Origin: a bacterium
Lineage (GTDB): Bacteria; Bdellovibrionota_G; JALEGL01
NCBI GenBank assembly: GCA_022763185.1
Contig: JALEGL010000008.1
Location: 1-64,000 of the forward strand
Length of the DNA: 64,000 bases
Reading direction: 5' to 3'
In this document: piece by piece, positions 44,833 to 53,384 of the stretch
Layout: each line of letters starts with the position of its first letter
Numbering within the stretch: the stretch's first letter is position 1
The notes under the pieces: generated by a model
Database searches by the model: none
What the model was told of the DNA's origin: nothing
The model's input: the letters and a program-made list of their open reading frames with translations, nothing else
Translations under genes and position numbers: made by a program

Positions 44833-45564
44833 ATGGAAAACAGTGCAGCCTATAAAGCATGTCATGCACACAACAAAGTCAGTTGTTTAACCTGCCCATC
44901 AAGAATGAATGGTATTTTTTCTGATCTGGCAGAAAAGCACCTTAAACAGCTGGATTTACATAAAAGTAATCATCATTACAAAAAAGGTCAGACCATTTTT
45001 TATGAAGAAAGTGACTGTCCAGGAGTTTTTTGTATTGTTTCTGGACAAGTCAAGTTGGTTAAAAATGGTGCTGAAGGAAAAGAAACACTGTATAAAATCA
45101 TAAGTCCAGGAGAAGCGATAGGAGTCTATGATGTGATTTCAAAGCAAAGTTGCAATGTTACCGCCATAGCCATGCAGGATTCGGAACTTTGTTTGGTGGA
45201 TAAAAATTTTATAAGCAGTTTAATCCAGCAAAATTCTGACCTTGCCTTAAAAGTTATTCAACAGATGACGCAAGATTTACACGACTTTGAAAACAGACTG
45301 AATGATATTCAAAATAAAGATGTACAACAAAGGATAGCCAAACTTTTATTTATTCTCAATTCCACGCACGGTAAAGATACAGAAAATGGTCGTTATTTAG
45401 ATATTCAGCTCACCCGCTCGGATATGGCAGCTATGGTTTCAACTACACCAGAGTCTGTTATGCGAGCGTTATCTGAATTTAAAACCATGGGTTATGTTAA
45501 ATTGGTAGCCAAAAAGATTTACATAAAAAAAATTGAAGACATAAGGCAGGTTGCTGAAGTTTAA
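44827..45564 (+). CDS. Crp/Fnr-family regulator, FNR-like with N-terminal cysteines
   Basis: A 245-residue regulator; ATG 44833 (third residue) is an alternative start. The N-terminus has Cys12, Cys20 and Cys23 before a cyclic-nucleotide-type beta roll (about 35-150), and Cys122 aligns with the fourth cluster ligand of E. coli FNR. A 4Fe-4S oxygen sensor is therefore plausible, though the CX7CX2C spacing differs from FNR's CX2CX5C. The winged helix contains TRSDMAAMVSTTPESVMRAL. The recognition helix keeps the Glu and Arg of FNR (ExxSR) but has Met in place of Ser. It precedes the cbb3 oxidase genes, and its own start is covered by a palindrome, so it is the likely regulator of this island. 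Confidence 0.85.
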   Translation: MFMENSAAYKACHAHNKVSCLTCPSRMNGIFSDLAEKHLKQLDLHKSNHHYKKGQTIFYEESDCPGVFCIVSGQVKLVKNGAEGKETLYKIISPGEAIGVYDVISKQSCNVTAIAMQDSELCLVDKNFISSLIQQNSDLALKVIQQMTQDLHDFENRLNDIQNKDVQQRIAKLLFILNSTHGKDTENGRYLDIQLTRSDMAAMVSTTPESVMRALSEFKTMGYVKLVAKKIYIKKIEDIRQVAEV

Positions 45565-46232
45565 TGGTTGTGTGCCCCTCCATGAGAGTGCATAAAGTTC
45601 ATCATAAAAATAAACAGTAAAGATACGCCTGCCAAGGCATGGTAAACGTATTGTTGGTTTTTTCTAGATAAAGACTTAAAAAACTTTAAACCCAAAATAT
45701 TAACGCCAAACAACATAGGCATGGTTCCAATTGCAAAAATGCTTAGGCTTACAAGGGCTGTTTTAATGTTGGGTGTGGTTAGAGCAGCAATATAAGCCGC
45801 GTAAAGCATGCCGCAGGGAAAAATACCTGAAAAAAGACCCACACCAACGCTTTTGTGCTTTTTAGGGAATACTTTTATGGCTGAGCTTTGCAACTGGATG
45901 AACAGTTTTTTAATAAACAAAGGGGTAGAAAAAAGTTTAAAAAGACTATTGCTTAATATGACAATGATCAGAAAAACAGCACTTATTTTTTTAAGCTGCG
46001 GTGTTAAAAAGCTAGCGCCAATAAAGTAAAGTACAGTTCCAATAACAATGTAGGAAATCAAACGCGAAAAATTATACTTTATACTTTCTTTGACTGCAGA
46101 GTCATTGTCAGAGATAAAAAGCATGGCTATGGGGCCACACATACCAACGCAATGAAAGCTTGTTAAGAAGCCCAGTACAAAAAAAGAAGAGTAACTGGTT
46201 AATTCAGCTGCATGGTGTACACCGTGTTCCAT
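45561..46232 (-). CDS. TauE/SafE-type (UreH-like) membrane protein of the cbb3 cluster
   Basis: A 223-residue inner-membrane protein with six to seven helices. LGFLTSFHCVGMCGPIA and GLFSGIFPCGMLYAA are the two repeated cysteine-glycine motifs of the family. Both ends are histidine-rich (MEHGVHHAAE and MHSHGGAHNH), suggesting metal binding. Homologues commonly accompany ccoGHIS genes and are thought to help copper supply or oxidase assembly; this is genomic association. The frame extends to a TTG at 46250, but ATG 46232 is preferred. It overlaps the end of the fnr-like gene by four bases and shares a control region with ccoI. Confidence 0.85.
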   Translation of the reverse strand: MEHGVHHAAELTSYSSFFVLGFLTSFHCVGMCGPIAMLFISDNDSAVKESIKYNFSRLISYIVIGTVLYFIGASFLTPQLKKISAVFLIIVILSNSLFKLFSTPLFIKKLFIQLQSSAIKVFPKKHKSVGVGLFSGIFPCGMLYAAYIAALTTPNIKTALVSLSIFAIGTMPMLFGVNILGLKFFKSLSRKNQQYVYHALAGVSLLFIFMMNFMHSHGGAHNH

Positions 46233-46239
46233 AAAAATG

Positions 46240-46284
46240 CTTATACGCAAATTTTATGAAAAAAACATGATATTTCTCATGGTT
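46240..46284. promoter_or_regulatory. FNR-like box between divergent tauE-type gene and ccoI
   Basis: CATGAT (46266-46271), four bases, CTCATG (46276-46281) differs at one base from the perfect box at 44811. On the minus strand TATAAG (46245-46240) lies where a -10 would be if the box centre is near -41, giving a start near 46233, next to ATG 46232. Toward ccoI (46319) the spacing allows activation, but no good -10 box is seen. Confidence 0.55.
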
Positions 46285-46318
46285 TGTTTTATTGGAATAG
46301 GGTTAGAAGACGTTTGGC

Positions 46319-48673
46319 ATGGCACAAGTATTGAAAAAACACAATGAAGCGCTTGAAGTGCAACCTGAACAATGTTTGCATTGTGAATTGCCTATTCCAA
46401 GGAGCATACAGTTAAAAAAGAGCCAGGAGTATCGTTTTTGTTGTACAGGTTGTGAGCATGTGTATGGCTTGATTCATGAATTAGGGTTAAAAAACTTTTA
46501 CCAACTCAAAGATGCGGACTTTAATCCTTTTGTAAAAGATGATTTGCGTAAAAATAATTTAGAAGGTTTTGAAACATTTTACGCAGAACACAAACAGAGA
46601 CTGATTTTTCATGTAGAAGGTATCCAGTGCTCAGCCTGTGTTTGGTTGATAAAAAAAGTAGCTAAAAAACATGATTTAAAAGTTAATGTTAATACCGTCG
46701 CTTCAAGCATTCATATCATTAATCAGACCCCTGATTTTGAAAAAACCAAAGAATTTTTAAAAACCATTCAATCTTTAGGCTATAATGTTTCGTTTGAAGA
46801 AAAAGTTACGCATAAAAATAGAGGACTGTTGATTCGTTTAGGTGTTTGTACGCTGCTTGCGATAAACATCATGGGACTGAATTTTGCCATTTATACCGGG
46901 CTAAATAAACAAGACGGACTATTGTATGATTTTGTGCAAGCTTTAATTATGGGCTTTGCAACGGTTTCATTTTTTGTTGGAGGGAGTTATTTTTTTAAAA
47001 AAACCTTCCGTGCAATAAAAAATAAAATTTTTCATTTTGATATCCCTATTACTTTGGGCATTGTACTTTCCTTTTTTGGCTCTTGGGCAGCATTTTTTTT
47101 GGGTTATGCAGAAAAAACATATTTTGATAGCATGAGTGTGTTTATAGCGTTGATGTTATTGGGACGGTTTTTACAAGAGCGTTGGTTAGAGAAAAGTAGA
47201 GCAAGTATATTAAATTCAGTTAATTTTAAAGGCTTGAAAGTTTTAAAATTATTATCCGACAAGACTTTAGATAGCATTGACTTTTCTGAGGTTAAAAAAG
47301 GAGACAAACTGGTTTTAAGATCAGGGGATATCGTTCCTACAGAAAGTAAAGTCATTGATCCGAATCTTTTAGAGTTTGATTACCAGTGGATTAGTGGTGA
47401 AAGTGATGTGATTCATCAATCAAAAGGTGATGTGGTTTGTGCTGGAGCAAGATACATTGGCTTACAGATGATCCATTTAGAAAGTTTGGAAAACTTTGAA
47501 AACTCCAGATTAAAAACGTTATCATCTACAGTCAGTCAATCCGAATATGGTGGAGAAATTAGTTCTTTAGATTTTTCCAAGTACTACACTCTTTTTGTTT
47601 TGCTATTGCTCACACTATCTTTTAGCTACAATATAATGAATAATGGCTTTGAACAGGCTTTTTTATCTGTTGTAACCATCAGTGTCATCACTTGTCCTTG
47701 TGCAATTGGGATAACTTTGCCTATTGTACAGTTTATTTTACAGCAAAAGCTTTTTAGTAAAGGGGTGTACATACAAAATGGTCAAACATTGAGTGCAATC
47801 GCAAAAATAACGGCGATCGTATTTGATAAAACCGGGACGCTCACTTTTTTAAATAAAAAAATCAGTAAAAGTCCATCATATCATCAACTAGCCAATGAAG
47901 AAAAAACAGTGTTGTTTAGTGCAGTTGCGCAAAGCAAACATCCGTTTAGTCAGCAGATTTTTAATCGTTTGCTAGAAGAGGGATTAACTTTATTGGATCT
48001 TGAAGTGACAGAGAAAATTGGTGAAGGGCTATTTTTTACTTTTAAAGGGCAACACTACTATCTAGGAAAAGACAAAACCAGTGATGAACCTTTGGTTGTG
48101 TTTATGAAAAATCAAAAAAAGCTTTGTGATTTTAAGTTCAGTGAAGTTTTACTTAAAGATAGTGAAGCTGTCATTAAAGACTTAAAACAAACTAATAAAC
48201 TGTACCTTCTTAGTGGAGACAAAAAAGCAGCGGTGTTAAAGGTTGCAAAAAAACTTCATATCAATGAAGAAAATGTTCGATATGAATGCTTACCGCAAGA
48301 AAAGCTAGACTGGGTAAGAAAAAGGTTAAGTCAGGAAAAAACCTTGTATTTAGGGGATGGTCTCAATGATCTTGAAGCCATGCAAGCGGCATATATTTCT
48401 GGCGCAAGTTTGTCACAAAGCTTGGTGGCTGCAAGCAGTGCAAGTTTCAGCTTTAAACCTTTTTCATTATTGTGGCTAAAAGATTTTTTTGAATGTGGAA
48501 AAGTATGGAAAAAATTGGTTTATTTTAATTATAGTTTAGCTTTGGTGTATAACGTGTTGGTGGCAGGGTTAGCTACAGTAGGATGGATAGGACCTTTAGA
48601 GGCGGCAATCATCATGCCCGCTTTTTCAATTGCAGTCTTGGTGATTTCATCCAAACAAATTAAAAAAACCTGA
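46319..48673 (+). CDS. ccoI: Copper-translocating P-type ATPase CcoI (FixI)
   Basis: A 784-residue P1B-type ATPase that supplies copper for cbb3 oxidase assembly. A cysteine-rich N-terminus (CLHCELPIP and CCTGCEHVY) precedes a heavy-metal-associated domain with CSAC. Then come the membrane motif CPC in VITCPCAIGITLP, the phosphorylation site DKTGTLTF, KHPFS and GDGLNDLEAM. The actuator loop TGE is SGE (WISGESDV). All key motifs are intact. The TGA stop at 48671 is 19 bases before ccoS, so ccoI-ccoS-ccoNO-ccoQ-ccoP is probably one transcript. Confidence 0.95.
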   Translation: MAQVLKKHNEALEVQPEQCLHCELPIPRSIQLKKSQEYRFCCTGCEHVYGLIHELGLKNFYQLKDADFNPFVKDDLRKNNLEGFETFYAEHKQRLIFHVEGIQCSACVWLIKKVAKKHDLKVNVNTVASSIHIINQTPDFEKTKEFLKTIQSLGYNVSFEEKVTHKNRGLLIRLGVCTLLAINIMGLNFAIYTGLNKQDGLLYDFVQALIMGFATVSFFVGGSYFFKKTFRAIKNKIFHFDIPITLGIVLSFFGSWAAFFLGYAEKTYFDSMSVFIALMLLGRFLQERWLEKSRASILNSVNFKGLKVLKLLSDKTLDSIDFSEVKKGDKLVLRSGDIVPTESKVIDPNLLEFDYQWISGESDVIHQSKGDVVCAGARYIGLQMIHLESLENFENSRLKTLSSTVSQSEYGGEISSLDFSKYYTLFVLLLLTLSFSYNIMNNGFEQAFLSVVTISVITCPCAIGITLPIVQFILQQKLFSKGVYIQNGQTLSAIAKITAIVFDKTGTLTFLNKKISKSPSYHQLANEEKTVLFSAVAQSKHPFSQQIFNRLLEEGLTLLDLEVTEKIGEGLFFTFKGQHYYLGKDKTSDEPLVVFMKNQKKLCDFKFSEVLLKDSEAVIKDLKQTNKLYLLSGDKKAAVLKVAKKLHINEENVRYECLPQEKLDWVRKRLSQEKTLYLGDGLNDLEAMQAAYISGASLSQSLVAASSASFSFKPFSLLWLKDFFECGKVWKKLVYFNYSLALVYNVLVAGLATVGWIGPLEAAIIMPAFSIAVLVISSKQIKKT

Positions 48674-48692
48674 TACAAATCATCTTTTTATT

Positions 48693-48854
48693 ATGAATAT
48701 ATTGATATTACTCATCGCAATTGGCATAGCAATCATCTTACTGGCAGGATACTTTTTTGTATTCACTGTCAAAAATGCAGAGTACGAGCATATGGATGAT
48801 TCAGTGTGGTTACCATTTGATGATGAAGAAAGTGAGATAGAGCGTGAACAGTAA
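48693..48854 (+). CDS. ccoS: Cbb3 oxidase assembly protein CcoS
   Basis: A 53-residue protein with one N-terminal membrane helix (MNILILLIAIGIAIILLAGY), then FTVKNAEYEHMDD and an acidic tail. This is the typical CcoS (FixS) form: a single helix, then a short stretch with a conserved glutamine or glutamate and aspartates. It is needed for cofactor insertion into cbb3 oxidase. The stop overlaps the GTG start of ccoNO by 11 bases, which suggests translational coupling. Confidence 0.9.
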   Translation: MNILILLIAIGIAIILLAGYFFVFTVKNAEYEHMDDSVWLPFDDEESEIEREQ

Positions 48855-51123
48855 AGAGATTCATTTTGATGATTCGATTGTAAGACAGTTTTCTTGGGCG
48901 ACCATGATTTGGGGTGCTGTAGGGATGTTGGTTGGAGTGATTGTGGCTTTGCAAATCGCTTTTTGGCAAACCAATTTTGGACCGTATCTTAGCTTTGGTC
49001 GATTAAGACCTTTGCATACCAATGCTGTGATTTTTGCTTTTGTAGGTAATATGATGTTTGCTGGGATTTATTATTCAACGCAACGGCTGTTAAAAACACG
49101 GATGGCCAGTGATCTGTTGAGTAAGTTGCATTTTTGGGGTTGGCAACTGATCATTGTTTTAGCGGCAATAACTTTGCCCTTGGGCTTGAGCCAATCTAAA
49201 GAATATGCTGAATTAGAGTGGCCTATTGATATTTTGGTGGTGATTGTTTGGGTTATTTTTGCCATTAACTTTTTTTGGACCTTGGCCAAGCGTAGAGAAA
49301 AGCATATTTATGTGGCAATCTGGTTCTATATTGCATCTATCGTAACTGTAGCTATTTTGTATTTGGTTAACAATATGAGTTTGCCGGTTTCATTGACCAA
49401 GTCATACTCTGTTTTTTCAGGTGTACAGGATGCTTTGGTTCAGTGGTGGTATGGACACAATGCCGTAGCGTTTTTCTTGACCACACCTATTTTGGGTATC
49501 ATGTACTATTTTGTTCCAAAGTCTGTTGAGCGTCCTGTGTACTCGTATCGCTTATCCATTGTTCACTTTTGGGCCTTGGTTTTTATGTATATTTGGGCAG
49601 GACCGCATCACCTTTTATATTCAGCACTTCCTAGTTGGGCACAAAGTCTGGGTGTGATTTTTAGTGTGATGTTATGGGCACCCAGTTGGGGCGGAATGAT
49701 CAACGGTTTATTAACCTTGCGCGGGGCATGGGATAAACTCAGAACAGATCCAGTGGTCAAATTCTTTGCAGCAGCCATTACTTTTTATGGAATGGCAACC
49801 TTTGAAGGCCCCATGCTATCTATTAAATCATTCAATGGATTGGTTCACAGTACAGATTGGATTATTGGTCATGTGCATGGCGGCGCTTTGGGTTGGAATG
49901 GTTTTATGGCTGCAGGAATGTTGTATTGGTTAATCCCGCGTTTGTATGGCACCAAGCTTTGGTCAAAATCCTGGGCTAACTTTCATTTCTGGATTGGCTT
50001 ATTTGGTATTCTACTTTATGTAGCTGCAATGTGGGCCAGTGGCTTAACACAAGGTTTGATGTGGCGTGCACTTAATGCTGAAGGCACGTTATTGTACCCT
50101 AACTTTCTTGAGGCTATTACCAAAAGTCACTTGATGTACATGATGCGTTTGATCGGTGGTACTTTGTATTTGGTCACCTTTATCATGATGATCATTAACT
50201 TGTTTAAGACAGCCAGACAAGGGCAAGCCACTGACTATAAAATTCAAGTTGTTGAAGAAGAAAAAGCTGAAGAAGATTTGTCTTGGAAAAAAATAGTATT
50301 CAGTCCAATTTCTATGGTGGTCATTTTGGGCTTGGTGTTGATGTTTGGGTTGCTAACCAAAAGCTTATTACATTATTTTGTATGGATAGGTCTGGCGATT
50401 ATTTTTACCGTGGCAGCCATCTTTACCTTTCTCAGTGCAAGAAAAGAGAAAGTCAGTTGGCATAGAGCCTTAGAGGGAAAAGCCTTACTGTTTACGGTTT
50501 TTACCTTGATTGCGGTTTTAATTGGTGGCATGGCACAAATCATTCCTGCCGTTATGGTTGATAAGGCCGTACCCATGAAACATAAAGCATCTGTATATAA
50601 ACCCTTGGAATTGGTTGGGAGAGATATTTATATACGAGAAGGCTGTAATAACTGTCACACGCAAATGGTGCGTAGCTTACTGTCTGAAAGTATGCGTTAC
50701 GGTCATAAGTCTGAAGCTTGGGAGTTTGCCAATGACTTTCCTCATCTTTGGGGATCAAAGAGAACAGGTCCAGACTTGGCAAGGGTTGGAAAAAAATATC
50801 CAAACTTGTGGCATTATAAGCATATGATTAACCCAAGATCTACTTCACCAGGCTCTAATATGCCCAGCTACGAGTTTCTTGAGCACTCTAAAGCAGATTA
50901 TAGCAGCCTTACATATAAGATGCGTGCCTTAAAAAAACTTGGCGTTGATTACAGTCAAGACATGATCAATAATGCTGAACAGCTAGCGGCTGAACAAGCA
51001 CAGTCTATTGTAGATGACCTTCTTGCACAAGATGAGGTTGATACATCTGCCGATAGTGAGCTTGTGGCATTGATTGCATACTTACAAAAACTGGGTGTCG
51101 ATCGCAAAAACATAAAGGAGTAA
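48844..51123 (+). CDS. ccoNO: Cbb3 cytochrome oxidase, fused subunits I and II (CcoNO)
   Basis: A 759-residue fusion. Residues 1-470 form the CcoN heme-copper subunit, with helices carrying HTNAVIFAFVGNMM (heme ligand), WWYGHNAVAFF and GPHHLLYSALP (copper B ligands), and HVHGGALGWNGF (heme b ligands). A linker follows, then membrane helices, then CcoO from about 560 with the heme c site REGCNNCHTQMVR and a Met ligand in NMPSYEF. It reduces O2 at high affinity and pumps protons. Proteobacteria usually encode CcoN and CcoO separately; fusions are known in Bacteroidota and Bdellovibrio-like groups. Start GTG 48844. Confidence 0.95.
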   Translation: MNSKEIHFDDSIVRQFSWATMIWGAVGMLVGVIVALQIAFWQTNFGPYLSFGRLRPLHTNAVIFAFVGNMMFAGIYYSTQRLLKTRMASDLLSKLHFWGWQLIIVLAAITLPLGLSQSKEYAELEWPIDILVVIVWVIFAINFFWTLAKRREKHIYVAIWFYIASIVTVAILYLVNNMSLPVSLTKSYSVFSGVQDALVQWWYGHNAVAFFLTTPILGIMYYFVPKSVERPVYSYRLSIVHFWALVFMYIWAGPHHLLYSALPSWAQSLGVIFSVMLWAPSWGGMINGLLTLRGAWDKLRTDPVVKFFAAAITFYGMATFEGPMLSIKSFNGLVHSTDWIIGHVHGGALGWNGFMAAGMLYWLIPRLYGTKLWSKSWANFHFWIGLFGILLYVAAMWASGLTQGLMWRALNAEGTLLYPNFLEAITKSHLMYMMRLIGGTLYLVTFIMMIINLFKTARQGQATDYKIQVVEEEKAEEDLSWKKIVFSPISMVVILGLVLMFGLLTKSLLHYFVWIGLAIIFTVAAIFTFLSARKEKVSWHRALEGKALLFTVFTLIAVLIGGMAQIIPAVMVDKAVPMKHKASVYKPLELVGRDIYIREGCNNCHTQMVRSLLSESMRYGHKSEAWEFANDFPHLWGSKRTGPDLARVGKKYPNLWHYKHMINPRSTSPGSNMPSYEFLEHSKADYSSLTYKMRALKKLGVDYSQDMINNAEQLAAEQAQSIVDDLLAQDEVDTSADSELVALIAYLQKLGVDRKNIKE

Positions 51124-51129
51124 TAAGGC

Positions 51130-51300
51130 ATGTTAAAAGAAATATTAACAGAAAATGCTTGGTTGAACTTAGCACTTGTTGCGCAGCTGTTCACTGGAGC
51201 TGTTTTTTTGGGTGTTTTAGCCTATGTTTTTAGTAAAAAAAATAAAGAGAAATTGACCAATGAGTCAACCGTCCTTTTTTATGAGGAGTTAAAACAATGA
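51130..51300 (+). CDS. ccoQ: CcoQ-like small cbb3 subunit
   Basis: A 56-residue protein with one membrane helix (LALVAQLFTGAVFLGVLAYV) followed by a basic stretch (FSKKNKEK), then TNESTVLFYEEL. Position between ccoNO and ccoP and the helix-then-basic pattern identify it as CcoQ/FixQ, which stabilises the oxidase. AAGGAGTAATAAGGC precedes ATG. Its TGA overlaps the ATG of ccoP by four bases. Confidence 0.85.
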   Translation: MLKEILTENAWLNLALVAQLFTGAVFLGVLAYVFSKKNKEKLTNESTVLFYEELKQ

Positions 51301-51857
51301 GTGATGAACAAGATAAAAAGATAGAAGGTCACAGTTATGATGGGATTGAAGAGTATGACAACAATCTCCCCAACTGGTGGTTGGTAACATTTTATTTAAC
51401 AATTATTTTTTCTTTTGTTTATTGGACAAAGTACTATGTGTTTACTGATAAAGACCCTCAAGAAATTGAGTACTCACAAGCTTTAGAAAAACACGAGCAA
51501 AAATTGGCAAGTCTTCAAAAAGATGTCAGTGATGAAGATATTATTGCTATGGCAAATGACGCAGCAGTTATCGCTCGTGCAAAAGAAGCTTATGTAACCA
51601 ACTGTCAAGTTTGTCATGGTGCAAATGGAGAGGGAGGCATTGGCCCCAACTTAACGGATGCAGCTTGGATTCATGGCTATGAGCCCAGTAAAATTATTCA
51701 TACCATTAACCAAGGTGTTCTTGAAAAAGGGATGACCGCATGGAAAGGTGTTTTATCAGAAAGTACCATTCATGAACTTGCTGCTTATGTTATCAGTTTA
51801 GAGGGAAGTAATCCTGATAATGCTAAAGAACCGCAAGGGGACATTATAAAAGGCTAG
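51297..51857 (+). CDS. ccoP: Cbb3 oxidase subunit III CcoP, single heme
   Basis: A 186-residue membrane-anchored cytochrome c. The FixP-type N-terminus has YDGIEEYDNNLPNWWLVTFY and one helix. Then comes a single cytochrome c domain with heme motif CQVCH and the Met ligand in GMTAWKG. Typical proteobacterial CcoP has two heme domains and about 300 residues, so this is the short form. It passes electrons from c-type cytochromes to CcoNO. AGGAG sits just upstream, inside the end of ccoQ. Confidence 0.95.
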   Translation: MSDEQDKKIEGHSYDGIEEYDNNLPNWWLVTFYLTIIFSFVYWTKYYVFTDKDPQEIEYSQALEKHEQKLASLQKDVSDEDIIAMANDAAVIARAKEAYVTNCQVCHGANGEGGIGPNLTDAAWIHGYEPSKIIHTINQGVLEKGMTAWKGVLSESTIHELAAYVISLEGSNPDNAKEPQGDIIKG

Positions 51858-51908
51858 TGCCACAGAATAAATAACTTAAAATGTTCAAACATTAAGGTAA
51901 GGTGCGGG

Positions 51909-53282
51909 ATGCAATCGCCAGAATATACACATAAATCATCTATTCAAAAAGATGGGAGTAGACCTAAAATAAGGTTGGCGGATGTTAAAGGTTTTTTTAC
52001 CCGATTTAAAAATAAAACCTTTACACTTATCATTATTATTTTTTTTGTTATTCCATTGCTTAAGTTTGGTGGAGAACGCTTCTTGCTTTTGCAAGTTGAT
52101 CAACGGGTTTTCAATATTGCAGGCTTTGTTTTTAATGCCCAAGACGTATATCTGATCTTTTTTATTGTTACCGGTTTAGCCTTTTCTTTGTTTTTTATTA
52201 CGGCTCTGTTTGGACGTGTCTGGTGTGGATACCTATGTCCACAAACCGTTATTTTAGAAGGCGTTTATAGAAAAATTGAGCGTTGGATAGAAGGTCCAAA
52301 AAACCAGCAACTTATTTTGGAAAAGTCAGCTTGGAATAAAGAAAAAATAATGAAGAAGGGGCTCAAATACTTTTTGTATGCTTTGGTTTCTTTGTTATTT
52401 GCTTTTGGTTTTATTTCTTACTTTGTTCCGCACAGTTATTATATAGATCTATGGCAGCATGGGCCCTCAACCCATCCAAATGTGTTTTTGTGGGGATTAA
52501 TTTTAAGCTTCATTTTTTATGGTAACTTTGCTTGGTTCAGAGAGCAGCTTTGCTTAATCATTTGTCCTTATGGTCGATTACAGTCAGCGCTCACCGATGA
52601 TGATACGTTTGTAATTGGTTACGATGAAAAAAGAGGAGAACCTAGAGGAAAGCTAAAAGATGAAAATAGAGGCGCCTGCATAGACTGTGGTCGATGTGTT
52701 GTTGTTTGCCCTACCGGAATAGATATACGTCAAGGTATGCAAATGGAGTGCATAGGCTGTGCAAATTGTATTGATGCTTGTGATGAAATCATGGAAAAAA
52801 CCAATCAACCCAAAGGGCTTATTCGTTACGATTCCTACAATGGTTTTAATGGTGAAAAAACAAAGCTACTGCGACCAAGAATCTACGTTTATATGGTCCT
52901 TTTACTTATTGGTTTTTTAGTGTTTTCTGTTTTTTTAAGAAATCGGCAAAATTTTGAGGCCAATTTATTAAGGTTGAGTGATAGACCATACATACTCGAA
53001 GCCGGTCAAATTAGAAATGCTTTTGAAATTCACATAATTAATAAATCTGCACAAGAACAACGTTACACTATTGATGTTGAGTCAGAGCAAAAACAACTTG
53101 AAAGTATCATGCCTTTTAAATCAATTGTCCTAAAAAAGAATGAAGATAAGCGTATACCTCTGTTTTTGGTTTTAAATAAAGATATGTACAAGAAAGAGTT
53201 TGAAGTGAATGTTAAAATACATGTTGACGAGAATGAAAAAAAAGTTCCCATAAAGTTTTTAGGGCCTAATACCTTAAAATAA
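51909..53282 (+). CDS. ccoG: Cbb3 oxidase accessory protein CcoG (FixG)
   Basis: A 457-residue inner-membrane iron-sulfur protein. Helices bracket WCGYLCPQTVILEGVYRKIE and two ferredoxin-like cysteine clusters (CIDCGRCVVVCPTGIDIRQG and CIGCANCIDACDE). The C-terminal FixG Ig-like periplasmic domain begins near residue 355. CcoG reduces Cu(II) to Cu(I) for oxidase assembly in studied bacteria. It starts 51 bases after ccoP, so it is either in the operon or has its own weak promoter. No ccoH gene follows it. Confidence 0.95.
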   Translation: MQSPEYTHKSSIQKDGSRPKIRLADVKGFFTRFKNKTFTLIIIIFFVIPLLKFGGERFLLLQVDQRVFNIAGFVFNAQDVYLIFFIVTGLAFSLFFITALFGRVWCGYLCPQTVILEGVYRKIERWIEGPKNQQLILEKSAWNKEKIMKKGLKYFLYALVSLLFAFGFISYFVPHSYYIDLWQHGPSTHPNVFLWGLILSFIFYGNFAWFREQLCLIICPYGRLQSALTDDDTFVIGYDEKRGEPRGKLKDENRGACIDCGRCVVVCPTGIDIRQGMQMECIGCANCIDACDEIMEKTNQPKGLIRYDSYNGFNGEKTKLLRPRIYVYMVLLLIGFLVFSVFLRNRQNFEANLLRLSDRPYILEAGQIRNAFEIHIINKSAQEQRYTIDVESEQKQLESIMPFKSIVLKKNEDKRIPLFLVLNKDMYKKEFEVNVKIHVDENEKKVPIKFLGPNTLK

Positions 53283-53314
53283 GCGCATGCTATGCTATAG
53301 AATAGACAAAAAAA

Positions 53315-53358
53315 ACCATGATATATCTCATTGAATAACTTTATTTTTTTGTTATGCT
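53315..53358 (+). promoter_or_regulatory. FNR-like box and -10 element of uspA
   Basis: CATGAT (53317-53322), ATAT, CTCATT (53327-53332) matches the box upstream of fnr with two differences. TATGCT at 53353-53358 is a good -10 box, giving a start near 53365, about 40.5 bases from the box centre. This is the geometry of class II activation by FNR-type proteins. It lies 33 bases after the ccoG stop. Confidence 0.6.
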
Positions 53359-53384
53359 TTCTTCAAAAGTCAAAAGGAGGCTGT

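Noticed and set aside
48671-48682. TGATACAAATCA, a match to the TGAT-N4-ATCA form of an FNR box
   Set aside because: It overlaps the ccoI stop inside an operon, lacks the wider CATGAT arm, and there is no -10 box at a fitting distance.
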